DNA of 64,000 nucleotides from Scatomorpha sp040765295. GTDB lineage: Bacteria > Bacillota > Clostridia > Oscillospirales > Oscillospiraceae. Each line of letters begins with the position of its first letter. The first letter of the stretch is position 1. This document shows positions 44,114-53,702 of the stretch, one piece after another. The notes under the pieces are model-generated. The model had not been told where the DNA came from. It ran no database searches and saw only the letters and a list, made by a program, of their open reading frames with translations. The translations under genes and the position numbers were made by a program. The stretch is from positions 868,001 through 932,000 of the forward strand of contig JAXGSB010000001.1 of the NCBI GenBank assembly GCA_040765295.1. Direction: 5' to 3'.

Positions 44114-45689
44114 CGCATTCATCCTCCTCATCTTCATAGACAGGAAGATTAATAATATTTAGCTTGTAATCCTCTTTTCCAAACTCGCATTTTGATAAGA
44201 GCATGTTTGGAATCTTTTTTATTTTAATATTTTTAAACTGATATTCACAAGCAGAATCATAAGATTTGCAGGCAATAATTAAAAACTCGTCATCCTGCAT
44301 CGTCTCTTTAATTTTTGCCAGATAGTCTTGGTCTATAAAGCGGGTTGTCACAAACAAAAACGACTTTTCGTTGCCTTTCGATTGTTTCCAAAAAAGCTCA
44401 CTCGAAGGCTCATATTTATAGCCTTCATGCAGAGCGACTGCGCTTGCGAGCATTTCTGCGCTGTATTCTTTATTTATGACAGGCTCACCGAAAGCGTCTT
44501 CATTAATCAAGGTCGGAGCCAGCTCATAGAAGCGATAACCTCCGCCGCCTTGCCAATTTACAGCTTTGCTGATTCCGCCTTGGTCGCTTCCGTCAATCAC
44601 TTTATCCAAGCGAACTTTACAATGGCTGTAAGCATGGTCACCCATCTCAATTCCAATCCATCTACGGTTCATTTTATGTGCCACAGCGGCTGTTGTACCG
44701 GAGCCTAAGAAAGAGTCAAGGACGAGGTCGCTTTCGTTGGTTGCTAAGGTCAGAACTCGTTCAATAAGGCGTTCTGGTTTTGGTGTTGCGAAAATAAATT
44801 GTTTTCCAAAGAGAGCAATAATCTCCCTCTTCGCTTCCTGATTATGACCTACTTCAGCGCTTGTCCACAATGTATCTGCTTTTCTGCCTTTCATTACATC
44901 TGAAAGAAATCTTTTTTTGCGTGGGAAAGAGTTACCTGTCTTACCAAACCATATTTGATTATCTTCAATAAGGGCGTTCATATTCTCTTGAGAGTAAACC
45001 CAGTGTTTTCCTTTTGGAACATTAAAAACCTTCCCTGTTTTAGGAGAGACGACATCATAATATCCATTAGCACGCTCCTCATTTGCTACCAAATCCCCAG
45101 ATTGCCATGGTCCTCTAGGGTCATTATCAGGGTTCTTATATCTGCTATTCATGGATTTTGTTCTTGGTAGAAGATTGAAATATATGTTATCTTTTCGTTT
45201 TGCATAAACTAAAAGAAAATCATGATTGTTTGACAAGTATTTAGCATCATTTTTTACACTATGAATTTTTTGCCAAATACATGTAGCAACAAAATTATTC
45301 CTACCAAACACTTCATCACAAAGCACTTTTAAATAGTGCCCCTCATCATCATCTATACTTATCCAAACACTCCCATCTTCACTTAAAAGTGTTCTAAGTA
45401 ATTCAAGTCTTGGCTTCATGAGTGATAACCATTTGCTGTGTTCAAGATTGTCATCATAATGCTCAAAAGCCGCACCGGTATTATAAGGTGGGTCTATCTC
45501 CTTACCGTCTTTGATACAATATAAACTTAAAAAATAATTATCTAATGTCTTTGGACAACAAAAAAAGCCCTTGAATTCAAGGACTTTAATCGTATTCTTC
45601 ATTTCAACAACTGGAAAAAAATATTTAAATTCTATTTTAAAGAAAAAAGTTTTTTCTGCTATCTCTATATTAGCTATTCTGGCACACAC
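44106..45689 (-). CDS. mod: Type III Mod adenine methyltransferase, apparently 5'-truncated
   Basis: The frame gives 527 residues, but convincing Mod sequence begins only at DPPYNTGAAFEHYDDNLEHSKWL (residue 66 on). SAM motif DSFLGSGTTAAVAHKMNRRWIGIEMG is present in the C-terminal third. Intact type III Mods usually have roughly 80-110 residues before DPPY with a DNLLI-type phrase; here those are replaced by unrelated sequence that includes a rho-independent terminator (45560-45587). The protein may therefore be inactive or use a non-standard start. It overlaps res by 8 bases. Confidence 0.75.
   Translation of the reverse strand: MCARIANIEIAEKTFFFKIEFKYFFPVVEMKNTIKVLEFKGFFCCPKTLDNYFLSLYCIKDGKEIDPPYNTGAAFEHYDDNLEHSKWLSLMKPRLELLRTLLSEDGSVWISIDDDEGHYLKVLCDEVFGRNNFVATCIWQKIHSVKNDAKYLSNNHDFLLVYAKRKDNIYFNLLPRTKSMNSRYKNPDNDPRGPWQSGDLVANEERANGYYDVVSPKTGKVFNVPKGKHWVYSQENMNALIEDNQIWFGKTGNSFPRKKRFLSDVMKGRKADTLWTSAEVGHNQEAKREIIALFGKQFIFATPKPERLIERVLTLATNESDLVLDSFLGSGTTAAVAHKMNRRWIGIEMGDHAYSHCKVRLDKVIDGSDQGGISKAVNWQGGGGYRFYELAPTLINEDAFGEPVINKEYSAEMLASAVALHEGYKYEPSSELFWKQSKGNEKSFLFVTTRFIDQDYLAKIKETMQDDEFLIIACKSYDSACEYQFKNIKIKKIPNMLLSKCEFGKEDYKLNIINLPVYEDEEDECDE
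45560..45587 (-). terminator. Terminator hairpin lying inside the called start of mod
   Basis: Minus strand AAAGTCCTTGAA/TTCAAGGGCTTT stem (U-G wobble) followed by TTTTTTTG. It is read in the mod direction, ahead of the DPPY codons, so it would block transcription from further upstream and marks foreign sequence fused to the mod fragment. Confidence 0.6.
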
Positions 45690-45888
45690 CTTTTAATGCA
45701 GTTAAGCTTATAATTAAAAAGTATAATCAAAATTAAAAGGTTCCTGCTAATTATTCTAATATTTTTCTTTCAATATTATCATATAAGATATTTATTTTCT
45801 TATAATAAATTTCAACAAAAAGCTTGAAAGTGTTCAGATAAATGAATATAATTATCTTATTAAGTGTTTTATTTGGAGGGAGAAAATA

Positions 45889-46062
45889 ATGAAATTTTTT
45901 ACCACTACAGAATTATCCAAAATATGGGATGTGTCTCCAAGAAGGATTGCATTACTTTGTAATCAAGGTAGAGTTGATGGTGCTATAAAAAAAGGTAATA
46001 CATGGTTGATCCCAGAGGGAGCAAAAAAGCCTGAAGACCCAAGAAAGAAAAAATCAAAATAG
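45889..46062 (+). CDS. Small HTH (MerR/excisionase-like) protein
   Basis: 57 residues with a GGAGGG site. FTTTELSKIWDVSPRRIALLCNQGRVDGAIKKGNTWLIPEGAKKP is a typical excisionase-fold winged helix seen beside restriction-modification genes and mobile elements. It stands 85 bases ahead of the methyltransferase gene and likely controls it. Confidence 0.65.
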   Translation: MKFFTTTELSKIWDVSPRRIALLCNQGRVDGAIKKGNTWLIPEGAKKPEDPRKKKSK

Positions 46063-46147
46063 TTATACGTGAAATATTTATTCTTTTATTTCATTATAGT
46101 GAGGCACCAAGTGTTAGGCAGAAAATATTAATGAAAAGAGGTTTGTT

Positions 46148-48007
46148 GTGAGATATTTAGGAAATAAATCAAATTTATTACATTTTATAGATGAAGTAAT
46201 AGAAAAACATAATATAGAGGGTGAGACTTTTGCAGATTTATTTGCAGGAACTTGCTCAGTAGGTGATTATTTTAAAGGTAGATATAAAATAATTGCAAAT
46301 GATTACATGAAGTTTTCAAGTATAATTTGTAAAGCAAAAGTTTTAAATAAAAAAGTCCCTAGTTTTGATAACTTTATTAAGCTTTACGATGTTGACCCTT
46401 TTGCGTGGCTAAATGATAGGGTTTATAGTCCTAGAAAGAACTATTTTATTTATAATCATTACACCCCTGTTGGTGACAGAATGTATCTAACCGAAGCAAA
46501 TGCTTTAAAAATAGATGGTATGCGTCTTGATATAGAAGAATTGTATAAAAATGAGATTCTTGATGAAAAAGAATATTCTTTTGTGCTGGCTTCTTTACTT
46601 GGCTCCATATTAAAAGTTTCAAACACTTCAGGAACATATCAAGCATTTTTTAAGTTTTGGGAACAAAGAGCTTTAAAGGATTTTCAAATAATCCCACTCG
46701 AAATAAATGAAACTGAAGAATTATATGACAATGAAGTATACAGTATAAATACTAACAAGTTGATAAGAGAAATTTCTGGAGATATTGCTTATATAGATCC
46801 ACCTTATACGATAACTCAATATACTAACTCTTACCATTTACTTGAAACAGTAACAAAATATGATTACCCTGATATATTTGGAAAAACAGGCCGTAGAAGC
46901 AATAGAGAGCTTTCTGGCTATTCTAATAAAGGAAAAGCCATAGAAGAATTTGAAGATTTATTTAGACAAATACAATTTGAACATATCCTCGTAAGTTACA
47001 GCAACCAATCGATAGTTCCAGTCGAAGAATTAGTTTCTCTAGCTGAAAAGTTTGCTGTTGACGGTAAAGTGTATATCGAGTCAAATGAATATAGAGAATA
47101 TGCAACCAATAATACCAGCCATAAAGGAAATGGTAAGAAACTAAAAGAAATGATTATATACTTTAAAAAGGATATTATGATAAACAAATCTCCCCTTAAT
47201 TACTCTGGTAGTAAGGATGGAATTATGCCACTGCTAACAAAAGAACTGCCCAAGCATGTGGGTACTTTTGTTGATGTGATGGGTGGTGCATTCAATGTAG
47301 GAGCAAATGTAGTTGCTACTGATCTTGTAGTCTACAATGAATATAACAAATATGTTTACGGCATTATGGAGCTATTGATAGAGAATAAACCTGATTTTAT
47401 CCTAAAAGAGTCAAGAAAAATAGTTGATAAATACGGATTAACGAAAAAGAATAAAGAAGCATACATGAAGCTCAGACAAGACTACAATGAATGTAAAGAT
47501 CCCCTCTATCTGTTTGTATTGCAAATCTATGCTTTTCAAAATATGATTAGGTTTAATAATAGCCAACAAATGAATACACCTGTTGGGAATAATGGGTTTA
47601 GTGACGGTATAGCTGAAAGAATAAAATCATTCGTTATCCGAACTACCAATTATAAATTAACTTGTATGGATTATCAGGAAATTATAATTACAGATTATCC
47701 AGAGGATACCGTTTTTTATTTTGATCCACCATATTTTATAACAAAGGCTGAGTATAATGATGGAAAAAGAGGCATGGAAGGTTGGGATTCAGATAAAGAA
47801 TCAGAAATGCTTAATTTTATTTTAAGTATTCATAAAAACAAATATAAATTTATGTTATCTAATGTTCTTCTACACAACGGTAAAAAACACAATCTATTAA
47901 TTGAGTGGATTGAAGAACATGGTTTTAATATTATTCCAATTGGCAAAACAGGTATAAAATATCCACGAGAAGAAGTCTTAATAACAAATTATAGTATATT
48001 TGATTGA
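46148..48007 (+). CDS. Fused double D12-class adenine methyltransferase (M.FokI-like arrangement)
   Basis: 619 residues from a GTG start. The first half has MRYLGNKSNLL, FADLFAGTCSVG and DPPYT at about 217. The second half begins near residue 346 with NKSPLNYSGSKDG, then FVDVMGGAFNVG and DPPYF at about 526. Two complete Dam-like m6A methyltransferases in one chain suggest that the two strands of an asymmetric site are modified by separate halves, as in M.FokI. It protects host DNA from the downstream restriction genes. Confidence 0.85.
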   Translation: MRYLGNKSNLLHFIDEVIEKHNIEGETFADLFAGTCSVGDYFKGRYKIIANDYMKFSSIICKAKVLNKKVPSFDNFIKLYDVDPFAWLNDRVYSPRKNYFIYNHYTPVGDRMYLTEANALKIDGMRLDIEELYKNEILDEKEYSFVLASLLGSILKVSNTSGTYQAFFKFWEQRALKDFQIIPLEINETEELYDNEVYSINTNKLIREISGDIAYIDPPYTITQYTNSYHLLETVTKYDYPDIFGKTGRRSNRELSGYSNKGKAIEEFEDLFRQIQFEHILVSYSNQSIVPVEELVSLAEKFAVDGKVYIESNEYREYATNNTSHKGNGKKLKEMIIYFKKDIMINKSPLNYSGSKDGIMPLLTKELPKHVGTFVDVMGGAFNVGANVVATDLVVYNEYNKYVYGIMELLIENKPDFILKESRKIVDKYGLTKKNKEAYMKLRQDYNECKDPLYLFVLQIYAFQNMIRFNNSQQMNTPVGNNGFSDGIAERIKSFVIRTTNYKLTCMDYQEIIITDYPEDTVFYFDPPYFITKAEYNDGKRGMEGWDSDKESEMLNFILSIHKNKYKFMLSNVLLHNGKKHNLLIEWIEEHGFNIIPIGKTGIKYPREEVLITNYSIFD

Positions 48008-48017
48008 GGTGAACGCA

Positions 48018-48980
48018 TTGAAAATAAAACTGGTAATCAATGATGAAAGCTTTCCCGCTGATTTTAACAGAGCAAATATTACCCCACCGCCAGGGGTATC
48101 ACTAGTGTCTTATATAGAAGAAAACATAATTAATGCCATTAACAATTATAATCCTAAGCTAAACATAGAGTCTATTGAATACGAAGATTTAGCTTCTCAA
48201 TTTGCTCATATAAAAGCTGGAAAATACTCAGGAATTATAGTTAATGATATTGACATTAATGATCGTCTAGTTGAAAAATATACTAAACGTGGATGCTATA
48301 TTTATTCCGAAAACAACACACTATTTGCAAGAGAAATTTTATTATATGTTTTTCTCTCTCAAGTAGATGAGTCAGGAAGAAATGGTTTTATATCGCAGAC
48401 TATATTTCCTACTGTACTTGATTATATGGAGGACAACATACTCTCCCCTAGTTATACAATAGCAAATCATAAATTTTTATTTATAAATTTATTAAACAAA
48501 GAAATTACAGCAAATATGATTTTAAGACATATTGCAGGTATGAGCTTAATTGGTTTTGATTATATTGAGGCCCTTGAAAACTCTTTAAATGTATCTGATA
48601 TCCCTAAAAACCTTTTAGAATTCTTAAAAACATATGATTCTAATTTTTATGATAATTATGATGCCAGTACAAGAATATTTGAAAATAATTTATATAGAAT
48701 TGATTTTAATAACTCGGAAATTTTTATTAAATCCGAAAAATTAATAGACGACACCATAGTTAGAAACGGTCGTGCCAGTTTTAAAGGAAGTAGTGAAAAG
48801 TTTTATTGGATAGAAACTTATCCTATTGCTATATATGCATACAATTTAGGTTATAAAGTAGATATTACTGAATATGAAGATTATTGTTCCCACTATAGAA
48901 CACTTTTTTCAGATAGAAGTGAAAAGTTTGCTAGATGTGAGACTTTATTAAAATATTTTAAAAAATATATGAAGAATTGA
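48018..48980 (+). CDS. Unknown protein in BsuMI/LlaJI-like restriction operon (YdiR-position)
   Basis: About 320 residues from a TTG start with TGAGGTGA 6 bases ahead; the frame can also start at 48000. No recognised domain. It is acidic with a mixed alpha/beta pattern. It occupies the position between methyltransferase and McrB-like gene that BsuMI fills with YdiR, and its length is similar to YdiR as I recall it. It could be a target-recognition or assembly subunit. Family membership needs profile comparison. Confidence 0.5.
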   Translation: MKIKLVINDESFPADFNRANITPPPGVSLVSYIEENIINAINNYNPKLNIESIEYEDLASQFAHIKAGKYSGIIVNDIDINDRLVEKYTKRGCYIYSENNTLFAREILLYVFLSQVDESGRNGFISQTIFPTVLDYMEDNILSPSYTIANHKFLFINLLNKEITANMILRHIAGMSLIGFDYIEALENSLNVSDIPKNLLEFLKTYDSNFYDNYDASTRIFENNLYRIDFNNSEIFIKSEKLIDDTIVRNGRASFKGSSEKFYWIETYPIAIYAYNLGYKVDITEYEDYCSHYRTLFSDRSEKFARCETLLKYFKKYMKN

Positions 48981-48989
48981 GGTAGAGCC

Positions 48990-49985
48990 ATGCACGAACA
49001 AAAAATTTACTTTGGAGCACCTGGTACTGGTAAAAGTCACTTGATCGCAGAAAAAATAAAAGGGATTAATTCCGATAAAATATTTAGGGTTACAATTCAT
49101 CCTGAATATACTTATTCAGATTTTATCGGCCAGTTGCTTCCTGAAACAGATCCTAGTGGGAATGTTAGATTTGATTTTAAAGAAGGTCCCTTTACTAGGT
49201 CTTTAGTAGAAGCGTATTCTGATTTTTCAAAAGAAGTATTTTTGATATTAGAGGAATTATCTCGAGGAAATGTAGCTGCTATATTTGGAGACATCTTTCA
49301 ACTTTTAGATAGAGACGAACATTTCACAAGTCGATATCCTGTTGATAATAAAAACATCGCAGATAAAATTGTCACCTTAACATCAAACCAAATAACTTTA
49401 CCCTCTAATTTAAATATCTTATGTACTGTTAACATGAATGACCAAAATGTTTTTCCCATGGATACCGCTTTTAAAAGGCGATTTGAGTGGGAATATGTCA
49501 CTACAAAGCCTGCAAATAATCCTTCTACAGGTTTAAGAGATAATACACTTAACAATCCTAATATTTCTGTTTTTACAGATTCTACACCAGTTAATAATAT
49601 AGAAGTCACATGGCAAACTTTTTATACAGCTTTGAACATGTTTATCACCAACAAAGAAAATGGATTAGGCCGTAATGAAGATAAGCAAGTGGGACAATTT
49701 TTCATTAATTTTGGAGATAGCCTTACTTTAGATTCTCATTCTCCAGTTTCTAATACTAAAAATGATGCCATGCGTAAAATTAATAATTTGATTAAAAATA
49801 AATTACTAATCTATTTGTGGCAAGACGTACAAGGAACTGGAATGATGCGTGGTAAAGCTACTTTATTTGATCAAAGTATCAATAGCTATGAAGACTTATA
49901 TGAACTATATGGTAATGACAAAATTTTTAGTGATGCTTTTATCAATGATTTTTTAATTCCCAATCAATCAATATATCCTTATTAA
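48990..49985 (+). CDS. McrB-like AAA+ GTPase of restriction system
   Basis: 331 residues. Walker A GAPGTGKS (9-16), Walker B FLILEELSRGN (84-94) and the McrB signature VNMNDQNVFPMDTAFKRRF (147-164, with Arg finger pair). No N-terminal DNA-binding domain, as in BsuMI YdiS and LlaJI R1. It would power DNA translocation for the nuclease encoded next. Confidence 0.85.
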   Translation: MHEQKIYFGAPGTGKSHLIAEKIKGINSDKIFRVTIHPEYTYSDFIGQLLPETDPSGNVRFDFKEGPFTRSLVEAYSDFSKEVFLILEELSRGNVAAIFGDIFQLLDRDEHFTSRYPVDNKNIADKIVTLTSNQITLPSNLNILCTVNMNDQNVFPMDTAFKRRFEWEYVTTKPANNPSTGLRDNTLNNPNISVFTDSTPVNNIEVTWQTFYTALNMFITNKENGLGRNEDKQVGQFFINFGDSLTLDSHSPVSNTKNDAMRKINNLIKNKLLIYLWQDVQGTGMMRGKATLFDQSINSYEDLYELYGNDKIFSDAFINDFLIPNQSIYPY

Positions 49986-50000
49986 AGTAGGTAGAATAAT

Positions 50001-51260
50001 ATGATAACTAATTACTCACACGAAGGCAAAGAATTTATAAAGCAAGACTTACATGATCTGGGTTTTGAAATAAATGAAGAAAAAGATATTCTAAAAGAAA
50101 CAATTTACGATAAAGATACTGGCGAACCATTAGACGAGCATAAATATACCTTTAATTTTGTAGGTTTTTTAATAAATGATTCAAATGATATTTTCTCAGT
50201 TTTTCCAAAACACTATCGAGTCGAAGATCCAATAAATGATTCTTCTTTAGTTTTTGATTTAATTTCAAAACATATGCAAAAAAGACCTGATATATATATT
50301 GGAGATGAGTATGGTGATAATTTTGAAAGCGATTATCCTTTTGCTGCTTTTTTTGGTGTTTATGATTATTACCAAAAATATGGATTATATATTGAGAATA
50401 GAAACTTTGTAAAACCTCATGTAGGTGGAAAAGTAAATTGGAAAGAGACTATAAGAAAATCTGATTTATATATTACTAACAATAAAATTACTCTCTTCCC
50501 CTACTATTATAATGAAACACACTTTTATAATACATTTGTAACAGAGTGCATGATTTTCGTTATTGACTACACTATTAAAAAGTTTAATGCCTTTATTTCT
50601 CTTTATCCAACAGATGCTAATTTCCCTGAATATGATTTCTTATCACATAAAGAAGAAATTATAGAAAACTTAATATACTTTCGTCAACAAGTATTCAGAG
50701 ATAATATCATCGAGTTATTAGATAATCTCATTAGTTTTTTTATGCAACTTGAAGAAGGAGGAAGTTATTATTTAAAACACTATACCTTCTCTTCTATTTG
50801 GGAAGACATTGTAATGTTCTATCTGAACAAAAACCTAGATGATGTTGTTGGTGACTCATTGATGTTTCGTAAAAATGCACGTAAAGGCTTTGATTTTAAA
50901 AAAGCAAGTTTTAGACCTAATTTAGCAAATAAAAGTCATTATATCTCTCCTGATTATTATTATGCTAGCGGAAGAACACAATACATTTTGGATGCAAAAT
51001 ATAAAGAAACTATAAGCGGTATAGATTATAAACAGATATCTTATTTTTTGTTTTTAAAAGATATAATTGATAAAGAAAATCCTATACAATCGCCTAAGTT
51101 CGATAAAACATATTCAGCTTTGCTCATCCCATCTAGTGAAAGAAAAACTAAACTGCACTTTCAAATGGATCAAAGCTTTAGCAGAATTAACAGTGATATA
51201 AGGATAGTAGAAGAGTATTTAGATATAAAAGAAGTTATTATCAACTATCTACAAAATTAA
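50001..51260 (+). CDS. LlaJI-family/McrC-like restriction endonuclease subunit
   Basis: 419 residues. The C-terminal YILDAKYKET (Asp330-Ala-Lys332), preceded by hydrophobic strands and RKGFDFKKASFRPN, fits a PD-(D/E)XK nuclease. Overall size and position after an McrB-type ATPase match LlaJI R2/BsuMI YdjA. It probably contacts the ATPase ring and cuts unmodified DNA. The start has a GTAGG-type site 8 bases ahead. Confidence 0.75.
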   Translation: MITNYSHEGKEFIKQDLHDLGFEINEEKDILKETIYDKDTGEPLDEHKYTFNFVGFLINDSNDIFSVFPKHYRVEDPINDSSLVFDLISKHMQKRPDIYIGDEYGDNFESDYPFAAFFGVYDYYQKYGLYIENRNFVKPHVGGKVNWKETIRKSDLYITNNKITLFPYYYNETHFYNTFVTECMIFVIDYTIKKFNAFISLYPTDANFPEYDFLSHKEEIIENLIYFRQQVFRDNIIELLDNLISFFMQLEEGGSYYLKHYTFSSIWEDIVMFYLNKNLDDVVGDSLMFRKNARKGFDFKKASFRPNLANKSHYISPDYYYASGRTQYILDAKYKETISGIDYKQISYFLFLKDIIDKENPIQSPKFDKTYSALLIPSSERKTKLHFQMDQSFSRINSDIRIVEEYLDIKEVIINYLQN

Positions 51261-51282
51261 TTTTTCTATCAGGAGGGTTAAT

Positions 51283-53175
51283 ATGTCTAGATCCCGATCT
51301 TTTAAATCATATGTTTTTGCTCGTTTTTATAATGAGTTTTTTGAAGCGATTGAAAATTTCATTTTAGATAATCAAGATAATTTAGGGGTCTCTTCCCAGC
51401 TTGTTGTCAGAGTTGATGAAGCTCAACTTGACGAAATAGATATTAAGCACGCCTTTATAAATGATCTTCCAGATATGAAAATAGCCTTCGATGTATTAAT
51501 CGAGGCTTTTTTTGAAATTCACGAAGTTGACAGAAGAAATGACAGATATGATGAAGTATCAAATTGGTTCAAAGTTTCATGTACTGGCGACTTAAGTAAA
51601 GACCTTAATGATTTTAAAATAGATTATGTTGAAATTTATAGTAGTAAGGATAAACAGACTAAACCCTTATCTGATAATTTAGTCCCCATTATTTATAAAG
51701 ATCAGTTAGAAAAAATAGCTGAAGAATTTCTTCAGAATTATTTTCCTGAATCACTTGAAAAACCTACATATATTGACCCAATGTTTTTAGCTGAAAAAAT
51801 GGGTCTGAAAGTAAAACATAAACAAATAACTAATGACTTTTCTGTTTTTGGACAAATCTTTTTTGTAGACACCGAGACTAAATATTACGACAGTAGTAGC
51901 TCAGAATATAAAACTATCAAGGTTTCTGCAGGTACCATATTTGTTGACCCCACATCATATTTTTTAAGAAACTTAGGTTCTGTTCATAATACAATCGTTC
52001 ATGAATGTGTCCATTGGCACCTTCATAGAAAGGCTTTTAAGCTTGAACGACTATTTAATAATCAAGCAACTCAAATACAGTGTAAAGTTATAGGTGGAGT
52101 AAAAGATAGTACAATACAAGAATCTACCGACTTTATGGAGTGGCAAGCTAACGCATTAGCTCCACGTATACAAATGCCACTAAATCAAACAAAAATAAAA
52201 GCTTCCGATTTTATTAGAAAGTATTTAAAGTTAAAGCCAGGTGCAAAAATCATAGATATTATGGAGCCAGTAATTGATGAAATTGCAGGTTTTTTCATGG
52301 TTTCTAGGCTTGCTGCAAAAATTAGATTAATAGATGCAGGATATGAAGAAGCCAGAGGTACTTTTAATTATGTGGATGGAAAATACGTTAAACCATATAC
52401 CTTTAAGAAAGGTAGTTTAGAAAAAAATCAAACTTTTTCTATAAGTGAAAAAGATGCTTTGATTCAAAGTTATGTTAATCCTAAACTTAGAGAAAATTTA
52501 GCCACAGGTAATTACATCTTTGTAGACTCACACTTTTGTATAAATCATCCTAAATATGTTCAATATGATTTATGGGGACAGCCTTTTTTAACTGATTATG
52601 CAAGATATCACATGGATGAATGTGCACTGACATTTGATATTGTTTTTGATAAGCCTGTTAGTAACTTTAATGAAGAATTTTACTTTAAATGTATTCTATT
52701 TAAAGACGCTGCCTCTGAGATCACTTTTAGAGCAGAATTTAGTGACTCTTCTATAAATGATAATGTCGATGCACAAGCACAAGCTATAATGACTTATAGT
52801 AAAGAAATTGCTAAAACTCTTCAAGCTATGCCTGGTACTTTTCCTGCAGCTTTAGTTTATTTAATGAACTGGAGAAAAATAACTAATGAAAAACTTGCTG
52901 AAAAAACCTTCCTTGATCCTCGAACCATTCAAAGACTTAGAAATGATTTTGACAATAAGACCTCAATAGAGACAGTAGTTGCCATATGTATAGGGTTACA
53001 ACTACCTCCAGCTATAAGCTCTCGTTTAATAGAATTATCAACTTGCTCACTAGGTGTTGGAGATAAACATATAGCTTATCACTGTCTTTTAACCTCGTAT
53101 TATACCAGACCAATTATTGACTGTAACTCACTTCTAACTAATATGAATCTAAAACCTCTAACAAAAGAAAAATAA
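51283..53175 (+). CDS. Large ImmA/IrrE-type metallopeptidase with C-terminal HTH
   Basis: 630 residues. A metalloprotease motif HECVH at 240-244 follows TIFVDPTSYFLRN, and EWQANALAPRIQMP gives the third ligand region, as in ImmA/IrrE (DUF955) proteins. Residues 540-600 carry a Cro-like HTH (NEKLAEKTFLDPRTIQRL). ImmA relatives cut repressors to induce mobile elements; some act in defence. Here it directly follows the restriction genes by 22 bases and precedes phage replication genes, so it could belong to either. Confidence 0.75.
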   Translation: MSRSRSFKSYVFARFYNEFFEAIENFILDNQDNLGVSSQLVVRVDEAQLDEIDIKHAFINDLPDMKIAFDVLIEAFFEIHEVDRRNDRYDEVSNWFKVSCTGDLSKDLNDFKIDYVEIYSSKDKQTKPLSDNLVPIIYKDQLEKIAEEFLQNYFPESLEKPTYIDPMFLAEKMGLKVKHKQITNDFSVFGQIFFVDTETKYYDSSSSEYKTIKVSAGTIFVDPTSYFLRNLGSVHNTIVHECVHWHLHRKAFKLERLFNNQATQIQCKVIGGVKDSTIQESTDFMEWQANALAPRIQMPLNQTKIKASDFIRKYLKLKPGAKIIDIMEPVIDEIAGFFMVSRLAAKIRLIDAGYEEARGTFNYVDGKYVKPYTFKKGSLEKNQTFSISEKDALIQSYVNPKLRENLATGNYIFVDSHFCINHPKYVQYDLWGQPFLTDYARYHMDECALTFDIVFDKPVSNFNEEFYFKCILFKDAASEITFRAEFSDSSINDNVDAQAQAIMTYSKEIAKTLQAMPGTFPAALVYLMNWRKITNEKLAEKTFLDPRTIQRLRNDFDNKTSIETVVAICIGLQLPPAISSRLIELSTCSLGVGDKHIAYHCLLTSYYTRPIIDCNSLLTNMNLKPLTKEK

Positions 53176-53184
53176 TTTCACTTT

Positions 53185-53215
53185 ACCCAGACAAAAAATG
53201 TCTGGGTCTTTTTTT
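53185..53215 (+). terminator. Terminator of the restriction/metallopeptidase operon
   Basis: ACCCAGACA (53185-53193) pairs with TGTCTGGGT (53199-53207), followed by CTTTTTTTT. A second weaker hairpin GCCTCTT/AAGAGGC ending near 53270 follows, also with T-rich sequence. No gene in 53216-53392. Confidence 0.85.
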
Positions 53216-53392
53216 GTCCATTTTTAGCCACTTTGCCTCTTAAAGCAGATTTAATAAATCTTCAAGAGGCTATTTTTACGCCTTTTTAACCTTCTTAACC
53301 AGACATTATATGTCGTTTTTTAATCCTCCTCTGCTCTGTATTATATAGATAAATCATTACACATTTTAATTATTCAATGAGGAGGTGATGCC

Positions 53393-53551
53393 ATGAAAGA
53401 AGTTAGAAATGCAAACAAAAAAAGAGTTGGTGATATTAGCCAAGACGGTAAGACTTTTCAAATTATCCATAAAGGCTATCCAACAACTATTACTGCAAAT
53501 CCTGATGGAACTCTTCAAATTATCCATCAAAGTGAAAAAGTATCAGCTTAA
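53393..53551 (+). CDS. Small conserved-looking phage protein
   Basis: 52 residues, excellent GAGGAGGTGATGCC site. It has strand-like repeats IIHKGYPTTITANPDGTLQIIHQ. Too small for a domain call. It is the first gene of the phage-type module and is followed by a long structured RNA. Confidence 0.5.
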   Translation: MKEVRNANKKRVGDISQDGKTFQIIHKGYPTTITANPDGTLQIIHQSEKVSA

Positions 53552-53572
53552 AAACAACTAACAATTAAATAG

Positions 53573-53674
53573 GAAATCCGCCAGAACGCTAAGACGGCCG
53601 TGCGGGACACATTTTTATAAGTGTTCCCATGCCGTCTTTTTGTTTTGAGGATTTCTTTCCTCCTGGTGGATTTC
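53573..53674 (+). ncRNA. Nested structured leader ahead of sigma-like gene
   Basis: An outer 12-bp stem GAAATCCGCCAG (53573-53584) / CTGGTGGATTTC (53663-53674) encloses an inner hairpin AAGACGGC (53591-53598) / GCCGTCTT (53631-53638) that ends in a T-run TTTTTG, plus GGGACAC/GTGTTCCC within. The inner part can act as a terminator while the outer stem can close the whole, so attenuation is possible. Confidence 0.5.
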
Positions 53675-53702
53675 AATTCTGAAAACCTAAGGAGGAAATC
53701 TT

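Noticed and set aside
45602..45689. True N-terminus of the Mod protein
   Set aside because: The upstream codons show no similarity to Mod N-termini and are separated from the DPPY region by a transcription terminator.
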